64,000 nucleotides of DNA from Raineyella sp. W15-4 (lineage in GTDB: Bacteria; Actinomycetota; Actinomycetes; Propionibacteriales; Propionibacteriaceae). The position numbers and the translations under genes are program-made. Shown here in pieces: positions 44,401 to 52,497 of this stretch. The stretch lies in contig NZ_CP137079.1 of assembly GCF_033170155.1 (NCBI RefSeq), positions 2,790,001-2,854,000 on the forward strand. Reading direction: 5' to 3'. Numbering within the stretch: the first letter of the stretch is position 1; the number at the start of each line of letters is the position of its first letter. The notes under the pieces are model-generated. The model saw only the letters and a list, made by a program, of their open reading frames with translations, was not told where the DNA came from and ran no database searches.

Positions 44401-46683
44401 CCCTGCGCACGCAGGGGTACGCCGTACGCCTGCGCGGCGGCTACCTCAGGCTTGCGGTCAGCCCTGCGCACGCAGGGGTACGCCTATCCCGTGGCCAGAC
44501 CATACGCTCGAATGGTGGTCAGCCCTGCGCACGCAGGGGTACGCCCGTCACCCACAGTCGCCCCGTCGGCAGCTGGTCGTCAGCCCTGCGCACGCAGGGG
44601 TACGCCCCGCTGATCGCGGTGGTCGGATCCCCGACCCGCGTCAGCCCTGCGCACGCAGGGGTACGCCCCGTCACGTGACTGCCGTCACATCTCACACCCA
44701 GTCAGCCCTGCGCACGCAGGGGTACGCCTTCAAGGATTATCCCTCCGGGATTCATTCGTGCGTCAGCCCTGCGCACGCAGGGGTACGCCCGTCGACGAGA
44801 CCACCAGCCAGGACCTGGCTGGGTCAGCCCTGCGCACGCAGGGGTACGCCGCCGGTCAACGCCGGGATGCACTGGGGAACGGTGTCAGCCCTGCGCACGC
44901 AGGGGTACGCCTGTCGACATTGTTGGACGCCTTAGCCGCAGCCAGTCAGCCCTGCGCACGCAGGGGTACGCCCCCCTCCAGCCCCGACGATCCGGCCAGA
45001 CTCAAGTCAGCCCTGCGCACGCAGGGGTACGCCGCTGAAAGAACAGGATCCCCATTATGATTTGAGGTCAGCCCTGCGCACGCAGGGGTACGCCCGATTT
45101 TTCCGCTCTGACTAGGGGATATATATCGTCAGCCCTGCGCACGCAGGGGTACGCCCCGGCTCCCCCGGGGCGACCCGAACTCACCCCGGTCAGCCCTGCG
45201 CACGCAGGGGTACGCCGCTCTCTGCGTACGTCCCGCTACCCACAGGCAGGTCAGCCCTGCGCACGCAGGGGTACGCCCGGCGAAGGACATGGGGTGTTGC
45301 CTTTCAGTGGGTCAGCCCTGCGCACGCAGGGGTACGCCGCCGATCAAAACCGCTGATCATGGCATCGACGCGTCAGCCCTGCGCACGCAGGGGTACGCCC
45401 GAGTTTGCGTCGACGGCGGTGTCGCCGTTGAGGTCGACGGCGGTGTCGCCGTTGAGTCAGCCCTGCGCACGCAGGGGTACGCCGGGGCGCATGCCCCGCA
45501 CACCGGACTGGGTGCAGTCAGCCCTGCGCACGCAGGGGTACGCCGCGGGGTGCGGGTAAGACCTATGCCTGCCGGGTGTCAGCCCTGCGCACGCAGGGGT
45601 ACGCCGAACCACGTGCCGTCTGTGCCGTCCCCGACTTCGTCAGCCCTGCGCACGCAGGGGTACGCCCGCGGTGACCTCGGTGACCATCCACTCGGTGTCG
45701 TCAGCCCTGCGCACGCAGGGGTACGCCGCACTCGACCGCCCACGTCTCCGCGATCGACGCGTCAGCCCTGCGCACGCAGGGGTACGCCGTTCGGCAAGGA
45801 CACCGTCGGCGGGATCCGCATGTCAGCCCTGCGCACGCAGGGGTACGCCGTCATCAGCACGGAGCACCACAGGGGAGTAGGGGTCAGCCCTGCGCACGCA
45901 GGGGTACGCCTCGGACGAACGCGGCTGATGTCATATCAACATCGTCAGCCCTGCGCACGCAGGGGTACGCCCGGCCAGGCGGCCGATCAGATCCTCGAGC
46001 TGGTGTCAGCCCTGCGCACGCAGGGGTACGCCCATTGTCAACGGCGCGTTCGCTGGGATCATGGCGTCAGCCCTGCGCACGCAGGGGTACGCCCCGGCGG
46101 GCGGTCGAGATCCTGGCGATGTTATGGTCAGCCCTGCGCACGCAGGGGTACGCCCAACGGCGCTGGATGGGCTCAGCGCGTCGTGGAGTCAGCCCTGCGC
46201 ACGCAGGGGTACGCCGCGGCGGCACTTCGGGGGTGGATGCGGGCATGGGTCAGCCCTGCGCACGCAGGGGTACGCCTGCATCGATCTCGGCAGGGTCATA
46301 GCGGTAGACGTCAGCCCTGCGCACGCAGGGGTACGCCGGCACCGTCTGGGCCCACCGGCCCCTCGACGGCGTCAGCCCTGCGCACGCAGGGGTACGCCGG
46401 CACCGTCTGGGCCCACCGGCCCCTCGACGGCGTCAGCCCTGCGCACGCAGGGGTACGCCCGATAGTCGGCGCGCGCCCATAAGAGTTGTCGTGTCAGCCC
46501 TGCGCACGCAGGGGTACGCCCGTCGCCGCGATCGCCGCCCTCTGCCTCATCCTGTCAGCCCTGCGCACGCAGGGGTACGCCCCCCGGCGCGTCGCGGCCT
46601 GCCCGCCGGGGCATGTCAGCCCTGCGCACGCAGGGGTACGCCCGTCTGCCCCGACTGCAACTACCGCCACCCGTGGTCAGCCC
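41407..46683 (+). CRISPR. CRISPR array, leader-proximal part (86 complete repeats plus the first 8 bases of the 87th)
   Basis: 28-bp repeats recur every 61 bp from 41407, giving 33-nt spacers. Each repeat opens GTCAGCCC, folds as CCCTGC / GCAGGG with a GCAC loop, and closes with GTACGCC. The only irregular interval is 45372 to 45456 (84 bp, 56-nt spacer). One repeat, at 43359, has G→A at its base 22. Spacers 49 and 51 are identical, as are 81 and 82. Transcription on the plus strand would give a 7-nt 5' handle GUACGCC. There is no leader: the first repeat starts 9 nt after cas3. The part ends where an IS element has entered repeat 87. Confidence 0.99.
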
Positions 46684-46712
46684 TGGAGTGTTTCCGGTAA
46701 AGTAGACAGAGT

Positions 46713-47597
46713 TTAGATGGCGAGTTCGTAGAGGTGTCTATATCCTAGTTCGAATTCTTCTGGTGTCAAGTATTCGAGTGCGGAGTGGCGGCGTGTGCGG
46801 TTGTAGTACTCCTCGATCCAGCTGAATGTTGCTTTCTTCAACGACTGCAGGTCCGGCCAGGGGCGAGTGTGGATCAGTTCCTTCTTGTAGCTGGCAAAGA
46901 ACGACTCGGATACGGCGTTGTCGTAGCAGATCCCGGTCCGACCCAGGGAACGGCGAATCTTGTGCTTCTTGCAGTAGGCGGTGAAATCCTGCGAGGTGTA
47001 TTGCGTTCCACGATCGCTGTGAAATATCACGCGTCGAGGTGGCCTGCGGTGCTTGACTGCCATATTCAGCGCATCGGTGACCAGAGACGTTCGCATGTGG
47101 GTATCGAGCGCCCAGCCAACAACCTTGCGTGAGTGCAGGTCGATCACGGTCGCCAGGTAGGCCCAGCCGTTCCAAGTCTTGATGTAGGTGATATCACCAC
47201 ACCATTTCTGGTTCGGTTTCTTGGCGCTGAAGTCGCGGGCGATCAGGTCGGGCGCCGGCACGGGCCGGTCTCCGGGCTCGGTGGTGCGCTTCCAGACCCT
47301 GGGGTGGCGTCCCTGCAGACCGAGGGCACGCATGAGGCGCCACACGCGCCTGCGACCGACGTAGTAACCAGCGGCGGCGAGTTCGGCATGGATCCGGCGC
47401 ACGCCCGGGTTACCGGCCAGCGCGTCGAAGTAGCCCTTGATCAGCCGGGACAACTTCGCGTCGGCGTGCTCGCGTTCCGACGGCGATATTGAGCGCCATT
47501 TGTAGTAGCCCGATCTGGATACGCCGAGTTGATCGCACATGAACGTGACGGGGTAGGCGCTCGAGTCGGCCCAGTCCGCGATCGCGGCGAAGATCAC
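46713..47597 (-). CDS. IS3-family transposase OrfB (DDE integrase domain)
   Basis: 294 residues. The N-terminal part has CDQLGVSRSGYYKWRSI. The rve-type catalytic core shows the DDE triad: NQKWCGDITYIKTWNGWAYL, VIFHSDRGTQYTSQDF and CYDNAVSESFFASYKKELI. The start overlaps OrfA's stop by 4 bp. The expected active product is an OrfAB fusion made by ribosomal slippage rather than OrfB alone. Confidence 0.95.
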   Translation of the reverse strand: MIFAAIADWADSSAYPVTFMCDQLGVSRSGYYKWRSISPSEREHADAKLSRLIKGYFDALAGNPGVRRIHAELAAAGYYVGRRRVWRLMRALGLQGRHPRVWKRTTEPGDRPVPAPDLIARDFSAKKPNQKWCGDITYIKTWNGWAYLATVIDLHSRKVVGWALDTHMRTSLVTDALNMAVKHRRPPRRVIFHSDRGTQYTSQDFTAYCKKHKIRRSLGRTGICYDNAVSESFFASYKKELIHTRPWPDLQSLKKATFSWIEEYYNRTRRHSALEYLTPEEFELGYRHLYELAI

Positions 47598-47884
47598 CGC
47601 TGGTCTTTCGCGAACCAGGAAGCTACTTTTTTTGCGAACTCCGCCTCCATCCGCAGCCGCTTGTTCTCCTCGCGAAGGCGCTCGAGCTCGGCTCGTTCGT
47701 CGCCGTTCAGTTCACGGTCAGGCTGCTTTCCCTCGTCGCGTGCCTTCTTCACCCATTTCCCCAAGGTCATCTCGTGGACGCCGATACTGCGAGCAACATC
47801 AGCGTTCATTCTGCCATCATTGATGACCAAGGATACCGCGTTCGCTTTGTACTCATCGGTGAAGCGTCGCCGGGTCGATCCCAT
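47594..47884 (-). CDS. IS3-family transposase OrfA (HTH, leucine zipper)
   Basis: 96 residues. The helix-turn-helix is RRRFTDEYKANAVSLVIND … VARSIGVHEMTLGKWVKKARDEG, followed by a coiled coil (ERAELERLREENKRLRMEAEFAKKVASWFAKDQR). Close to its end the minus strand reads GCAAAAAAAGTAGC, a heptanucleotide slippery run of A residues suited to −1 frameshifting into OrfB. Confidence 0.94.
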   Translation of the reverse strand: MGSTRRRFTDEYKANAVSLVINDGRMNADVARSIGVHEMTLGKWVKKARDEGKQPDRELNGDERAELERLREENKRLRMEAEFAKKVASWFAKDQR

Positions 47885-47953
47885 GATGTGGTTCCCTTTC
47901 GTTCAGGAACCCGCAGATAAACTCCCTGTGTCCACCAATCCGGAAACGGTCCA

Positions 47954-48769
47954 CCCTGCGCACGCAGGGGTACGCCCGGCGATCTCAGCGCGTGCAGCGG
48001 CCGTCTCGGGTCAGCCCTGCGCACGCAGGGGTACGCCGGCGGCGACAGCGGCGGTGGCTCGACGCAGGTAGTCAGCCCTGCGCACGCAGGGGTACGCCCC
48101 ATTCATCTGTAGAAACATCCAATCCGATAACGTCAGCCCTGCGCACGCAGGGGTACGCCCGGTTGCCGAGACCCGGTCCCAGTGGATCGACCGTCAGCCC
48201 TGCGCACGCAGGGGTACGCCCGGTTTCCCAAGCTGTTCTGCGAATCTTCCAGCGTCAGCCCTGCGCACGCAGGGGTACGCCGAAGGCGCACGACGGCGCG
48301 GCGAACGGCTGGCAGTCAGCCCTGCGCACGCAGGGGTACGCCGTCCGGGGTCGAGCACACCAACCCGGGCGGTGAGTCAGCCCTGCGCACGCAGGGGTAC
48401 GCCGCCGGACGACAGCTGGCGGCTGGTGATCACGACGTCAGCCCTGCGCACGCAGGGGTACGCCGTCGGATGGCGAGACCCCTGCCATGGTGTCAGAGTC
48501 AGCCCTGCGCACGCAGGGGTACGCCGATCGGACGCCGGAGCACCCCGGCAGGTCGTGGGTCAGCCCTGCGCACGCAGGGGTACGCCGGCGATCCAGGCGA
48601 TGCTCGGACACAAGTCAGCGTCAGCCCTGCGCACGCAGGGGTACGCCTGGAATCGTCGGCGTCTTCAACACCGTTGTGGGGTCAGCCCTGCGCACGCAGG
48701 GGTACGCCTCGTCAGCTGGGTTCCTCGCTGGTGCGTACTCCGTCAGCCCTGCGCACGCAGGGGTACGCC
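47954..48769 (+). CRISPR. CRISPR array, distal part (split repeat plus 13 complete repeats)
   Basis: After the IS element the last 23 bases of repeat 87 (47954-47976) are followed by 13 complete repeats at 61-bp spacing, from 48010 to 48742. All match the consensus, including the last one, so there is no degenerate terminal repeat. Together the two parts hold 100 repeats and 99 spacers. If the array is transcribed from the cas side, the element would cut these 13 repeats off from the rest of the transcript. The right edge joins IS debris, so the array may have been longer. Confidence 0.98.
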
Positions 48770-48809
48770 TTTCCCCGACCTCTCCGCGTACGACCGCTGG
48801 GCTGCCCTG

Positions 48810-48935
48810 CTACGGAGCGGAACTCGCGTCCAGGCATCGGCACATGAGGGTGACCGGGTAGGCGCCTTCTTCGTGGTGGATGTAGGCGTACCGGACGTCT
48901 ACCGCGACTCCTTCGCGAAGAAGGCGGTGTGCACA
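48810..48935 (-). pseudogene. Remnant of a second IS3-family element (OrfA end/OrfB start)
   Basis: On the minus strand a short frame ends VHTAFFAKESR-stop (stop at 48899), like the C-terminus of IS3 OrfA. A second frame encodes RYAYIHHEEGAYPVTLMCRCLDASS before a stop at 48810, like the beginning of OrfB (…YPV.LMCR.L.VSRSG). It differs from the intact element in the array. It begins 41 bp after the last repeat. The rest of 48770-49022 shows nothing else, apart from an AT-rich patch at about 48950-48985. Confidence 0.5.
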
Positions 48936-49022
48936 AAGAGCGGTATAGCAACTTGTACAAGTATCTTGTTAAACTTGCTTGCTGAACCTCTCCGTCGAGG
49001 ACGCCATAGCACCTCACACCCG

Positions 49023-49651
49023 TCAAGGTTGCCAGAGCCGGTCGACTTCGGTGCCGTCGCGGGTCCGCCAGTGTCCTGCCGAGGCAACACCCTCGGCCCA
49101 GGTGGCTTGCGTGACCACTTCCCCGACGACGAACGTCTCCAGGAGGTGACCAAATTGCGTGAGTACCGAAGGGACCTTACGTTCGAGTCTGTCCGACGTC
49201 AGCCGCAGCAGCCTGGCTGCAACGCCGGAGTCGATCAGATGCACCTTCGGTCTGGCCGTCGTCTCCGGGAGAGCTCCTGAACGTCGCGCTCCAGGGTGAG
49301 CCGAACCCAGTCGTCGATCCACCGTGAGCGCGCCGCGGTGCTCCGCTCGGCCAGGCCGAGAGGAAGCCCGCCACGGACAGCGGGCTGGACGTAATCCTGC
49401 CGAGTCGTCGTCGAGGCCGGTGCCGCGATCGTCCCCTCGGGTTCATTCAAGAGGCCCGTGAGGAGATCACCGCCCGAGTGCCCGATCTCGACCTGTGACA
49501 GGGGAAGCATCGGCAGTCGCTGCAGTCGGCCGGCCAATGCTTGAGCCGCACGGGGCAGTGACTCGTGATGCGCCGATCCCGTCAACACGAACTGCCCGGG
49601 TCGGCTCGACCGATTCAGCCTGGCTTTGATGGCATCAAGCACAACGGGCAC
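49023..49651 (-). pseudogene. Broken AAA+/DUF4143-type ATPase (third copy)
   Basis: The first readable part (49651 downward) resembles the family after Walker B: GQFVLTGSAHHESLPRAAQALAGRLQRLPMLPLSQVEI, then QDYVQPAVRGGLPL and WIDDWVRLTLERDVQELS. The frame then breaks, a middle segment is missing, and the family resumes in another frame with KVHLIDSGVAARLLRL … FGHLLETFVVGEVV … HWRTRDGTEVDRLW before a stop. Walker A, the middle and the C-terminal nuclease core are lost. It is a relic of the same family as the two intact copies. Confidence 0.75.
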
Positions 49652-49679
49652 GTGTGGGGGAGGGTCTCCGCCTGGACCG

Positions 49680-50807
49680 TCAGGGCGCAGGATTCGGGCG
49701 CAGGGTCACTGTCGTGGTCTTCGATTGCCTGTCCCGGATGAACTCGACGTCGACCTGATCTCCGCCGGAGGCGGTCACTGCCACCTGTATGACCGTCGTG
49801 TCCGTCGGGGCGGAGTGTCCGCCCAGCTTCGTGATGAGGTCACCCGCCTGCAACCCCGCGAGGGCGGCTGATCCGCCGGGGACGGTCCCGGTGACAACGA
49901 CGCCCGAGGGTACGCCGAGCTGTCGGGCGGCCGTGGCCGACAGGGTCGTGGTCGTCATGCCGAACGACGGGTGGTCGACCCGCCCGTTCGCGACGAGTTC
50001 GCCGGTGATGGTTCGTACGGTGTCGGCCGGCACCGCGAAGCCGATGCCGACGCTGCCGCCACCGCCGCTCCCCTGCGAGTCCGGTACGGTCGAGATGGCT
50101 GTGTTGATCCCGACGAGGCGCCCGCGGCAGTCCACCAGGGCACCTCCGGAGTTGCCCGGGTTGATTGAAGCGTCGGTCTGCACCATCCCCGTAATGATCG
50201 TCGCGCCGCCGTCGCCGGTCGGCAGGGTGACGGAGCGTCCCAGCGCGCTGATGATGCCTGCGGTGACGGTATTGCTCAGGCCGAGTGGGGCACCGAGGGC
50301 GACGACGGGCTGCCCGATCGCGACATCCTCGGATCGGGAGAACGCGATCGGGGGCAAGGAGGCGTCCCGGTGGACGCGCAGCACGGCCAGGTCGGTCTGC
50401 GGATCACGTCCGACGAGTTCGGCATCGAGGAGTTCGCCGTCGGTGAGCATGATCTGGATCTTTCCCTGCGGCAGCGCTGGCGTCAGGACGTGGTCGTTCG
50501 TGACGATGAGACCGTGGGCATCGAGCACTGCGCCGCTGCCGTTCCCACTGCCCTGCGCGCCCGATGCGTACACCGTCACGATGGACGGCAACGTTCCGGA
50601 GGCGACCTGCACCGCGTTGCACCTCCCGCCGCCCGCAGACGACGAGATGCCTGCCCCGACGAGCCCGCCCACGACGCCGATGACGGCCACACCGACCGCT
50701 GCCGCGGCGGCCAGGAGTGCGGGGCGCCGCCACCACGCGGCGGGGGACCGCGTCGACGCGGGTGCCGGTTCATCCTCCGACGGGGTCACGGCGTCCGAAT
50801 CCTTCAT
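49680..50807 (-). CDS. HtrA/DegP-like membrane-anchored serine protease with PDZ domain
   Basis: 375 residues from MKDSD (AAGGAG 11 bases upstream). A short cytoplasmic tail and one helix (PALLAAAAAVGVAVIGVVGGLVGAG) anchor a trypsin-like domain. The triad is His in IVTNDHVLT, Asp in DPQTDLAVLRV and Ser in SINPGNSGGALVD. A single PDZ domain follows (LGVPSGVVVTGTVPGGSAALAGLQAGDLITKLGG). Such proteases degrade or sense misfolded proteins outside the membrane. Starts further upstream exist but lack a matching ribosome-binding site. Confidence 0.93.
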   Translation of the reverse strand: MKDSDAVTPSEDEPAPASTRSPAAWWRRPALLAAAAAVGVAVIGVVGGLVGAGISSSAGGGRCNAVQVASGTLPSIVTVYASGAQGSGNGSGAVLDAHGLIVTNDHVLTPALPQGKIQIMLTDGELLDAELVGRDPQTDLAVLRVHRDASLPPIAFSRSEDVAIGQPVVALGAPLGLSNTVTAGIISALGRSVTLPTGDGGATIITGMVQTDASINPGNSGGALVDCRGRLVGINTAISTVPDSQGSGGGGSVGIGFAVPADTVRTITGELVANGRVDHPSFGMTTTTLSATAARQLGVPSGVVVTGTVPGGSAALAGLQAGDLITKLGGHSAPTDTTVIQVAVTASGGDQVDVEFIRDRQSKTTTVTLRPNPAP

Positions 50808-51013
50808 GGCGTTGTCGCTCCTTCGTCGCATAACGGACGTAGCGCGATGTGTTCGGCCGAACACGGTCGCTGGCCCCATCCTCTCGTGCCGAGGGGCGCA
50901 CGACCCACGTGAGCTACGACGTCGTCAACGAATGCGCTGTCGCGCGGAGATCACGGAGGCGCAGTTGAATGACCCCACCCAGTCCTGTCAGACCTCTCTG
51001 ACAGGATGCAGCC

Positions 51014-52054
51014 ATGATCGAGAAGCCTCCCGGACTCGTCGACCCACCCGAGGGCTACGCCGAATGGCTCGCCGGCCTAAAGGGGCGCGTCTACGCCGCC
51101 CAGCAACGCGCAGCGCTCGCGGTCAACACGGAGATGCTTCGGCTCTACTGGCAGATCGGGCACGACATCCTCGATCGTCAGGAGCAGCAGGGCTGGGGCC
51201 GGAAGATCACCGAACGCCTCTCGCACGACCTGCGGACCGCGTTCCCCGCCATGAAGGGCTTCTCCCGGACGAACCTCGACTACATGCGGGCGTTCGCCGA
51301 AGCCTGGCCCGAGGAAGCAATTTCCCAACAGGCTGTTGGGAAATTGCCGTGGGGCCACAATCTCGTCCTGCTCAGCAAGCTAAAGGCCACTGAAGAACGC
51401 TTCGCCTACGCCGCGGCCGCCGCCCGGTACGGCTGGTCACGCAACGTCCTGACGATCCAGATCGAACGTCGCACCATCGAGCGTCAAGGTCAAGCCGTGA
51501 CGAACTTCGACCTCACCATCCCAGCGCCAGACTCCGAGCTTGCCCATGAGTCGTTGAAGGACCCGTACCGACTGGACTTTCTCGGCCTTGGTGAAGAAGC
51601 CGAGGAGCGCGCGATCGAGGACGCGCTCGTCGATCATGTCACTGAATTCCTCCTCGAACTCGGGGCCGGGTTCGCGTTCATGGGCCGCCAAATGCACCTG
51701 GAGGTCGGCGGCGAAGACTTCTGGATCGATCTGCTCTTCTACCAGGCGAAGCTCCACCGCTACGTGGTCATCGAGCTGAAGGCCGAGAAGTTCAAGCCGG
51801 GGCATCTGGGCCAGCTCGGCTTCTACATGACCGCCGTCGACCACCAGCTCCGCGACCCGGCTACCGATGGCAAGACCATTGGTCTGCTGCTGTGCAAGAG
51901 CAAGAATCAGGTCGTCGCCGAGTATGCGCTGGAAGACAACACCAAGCCACTCGGCATCGCCGAATACCAGCTCGTCGAATCCCTACCTGAGCCCTTGCAC
52001 ACCGCCCTGCCCACGGTCGAGCAGATCGAACGCGAACTCAGCGGCGAGCACTAA
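51014..52054 (+). CDS. DUF1016 (YhcG-type) PD-(D/E)XK nuclease domain protein
   Basis: 346 residues. The N-terminal DUF1016_N region contains VNTEMLRLYWQIGHDILDRQEQQGWG and GFSRTNLDYMRAFAEAWP, then KLPWGHNLVLLSKL. The C-terminal nuclease fold has FWIDLLFYQAKLHRYVVIELKAEKF, giving the D…E-x-K catalytic pattern, followed by GQLGFYMTAVD. The family is common near restriction and defence genes, and its role is unproven. The coding sequence contains a perfect 31-bp palindrome at 51317-51347. No restriction-modification genes are adjacent here. Confidence 0.9.
   Translation: MIEKPPGLVDPPEGYAEWLAGLKGRVYAAQQRAALAVNTEMLRLYWQIGHDILDRQEQQGWGRKITERLSHDLRTAFPAMKGFSRTNLDYMRAFAEAWPEEAISQQAVGKLPWGHNLVLLSKLKATEERFAYAAAAARYGWSRNVLTIQIERRTIERQGQAVTNFDLTIPAPDSELAHESLKDPYRLDFLGLGEEAEERAIEDALVDHVTEFLLELGAGFAFMGRQMHLEVGGEDFWIDLLFYQAKLHRYVVIELKAEKFKPGHLGQLGFYMTAVDHQLRDPATDGKTIGLLLCKSKNQVVAEYALEDNTKPLGIAEYQLVESLPEPLHTALPTVEQIERELSGEH
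51317..51347. repeat. Perfect 31-bp palindrome inside the DUF1016 gene
   Basis: GCAATTTCCCAACAG (51317-51331) and CTGTTGGGAAATTGC (51333-51347) are exact reverse complements around one base. It encodes the stretch between AFAEAWPEE and PWGHN. The mRNA would form a 15-bp hairpin. Confidence 0.95.
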
Positions 52055-52154
52055 GCGCTGCGTCGGCGTGCTCCTGCCGTTCGCGCCGCTCCCCTCCAAC
52101 CGATCTAGGAAGGCCAGTCGACACACCCGGGGGCACCCGCACGAGGCGCGGCGA

Positions 52155-52451
52155 CTACCTGGACGCCAGAAGCCCGTCCGACGACCGCGGCACCTGGGCA
52201 TCCTCGTGGGGCGTAGCGATCTCAGACCAGATGTCGTCGAGGGAGAGCCCGAGCGCGGTGGCGATCGCTGCCACCGCGGGGAATGACGGCGTTGCCACCC
52301 GGCCCGACTCGATCTTTCGCAGGGTCTCGGGCGAGACGCCGGCATCCAGGGCCACGTCAAGCATGGAACGACCTCCCCTGGCGCGGCGCAGCAGCGCGCC
52401 CAAGCGTTCGCCGCGCAGAGCTTCCTCGGGGGTGAGTGGGAGTCTGACCAT
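52155..52451 (-). CDS. XRE-family helix-turn-helix regulator
   Basis: 98 residues. The Cro/CI-type HTH is clear: ERLGALLRRARGGRSMLDVALDAGVSPETLRKIESGRVATPSFPAVAAIATALGLSLDDIW. The ATG at 52451 lies 5 bp from a 42-bp palindrome that also covers the start of the divergent map paralogue. It is therefore a likely repressor of both. Confidence 0.92.
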   Translation of the reverse strand: MVRLPLTPEEALRGERLGALLRRARGGRSMLDVALDAGVSPETLRKIESGRVATPSFPAVAAIATALGLSLDDIWSEIATPHEDAQVPRSSDGLLASR

Positions 52452-52455
52452 GGCA

Positions 52456-52497
52456 CCAATAACTATCCCGGTATAAGACTACCGGGGTAGTTATTGG
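52456..52497. promoter_or_regulatory. 42-bp palindromic operator between xre and the map paralogue
   Basis: Arms of 18 bp (opening CCAATAACTA, closing TAGTTATTGG) match at 17 of 18 positions around a 6-bp centre, TAAGAC. The palindrome fills the whole gap between the divergent starts and includes the TTG start at 52494. It is far longer than a single XRE dimer site usually needs. Confidence 0.85.

Larger units (their letters stand above)
46684..47953 (-). mobile_element. IS3-family insertion sequence inside a CRISPR repeat
   Basis: 1,270 bp. Imperfect terminal inverted repeats begin TGGAGTGTTTCCGG on the left and end CCGGAAACGGTCCA on the right, so the element has TG…CA ends. It is flanked by a 3-bp target duplication, CCC (46681-46683 and 47954-47956). 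Removing the element and one CCC restores a perfect 28-bp CRISPR repeat. It carries orfA and orfB with an A-rich slippery run for programmed frameshifting. Both genes are intact, so it may be active. Confidence 0.95.

Noticed and set aside
41407-48769. Many open frames across the array encoding repeated peptides such as SALRTQGYA, VSPAHAGV and QPCARRGTP
   Set aside because: These are the three frames of the CRISPR repeat itself read through stop-free GC-rich spacers; no start site or codon pattern supports real proteins.
48940-48990. AT-rich patch beyond the distal end of the array as a leader
   Set aside because: It lies beyond IS3 debris and on the 3' side given the repeat's I-E orientation; a leader there would require minus-strand transcription. 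Kept only as an alternative to test.
33974-49650. cas1, cas2, cas4, cse1 or cse2 genes hidden in small or antisense frames
   Set aside because: I looked through both strands around the operon and array and found no frame with their motifs; the remaining space is array, IS or pseudogene.
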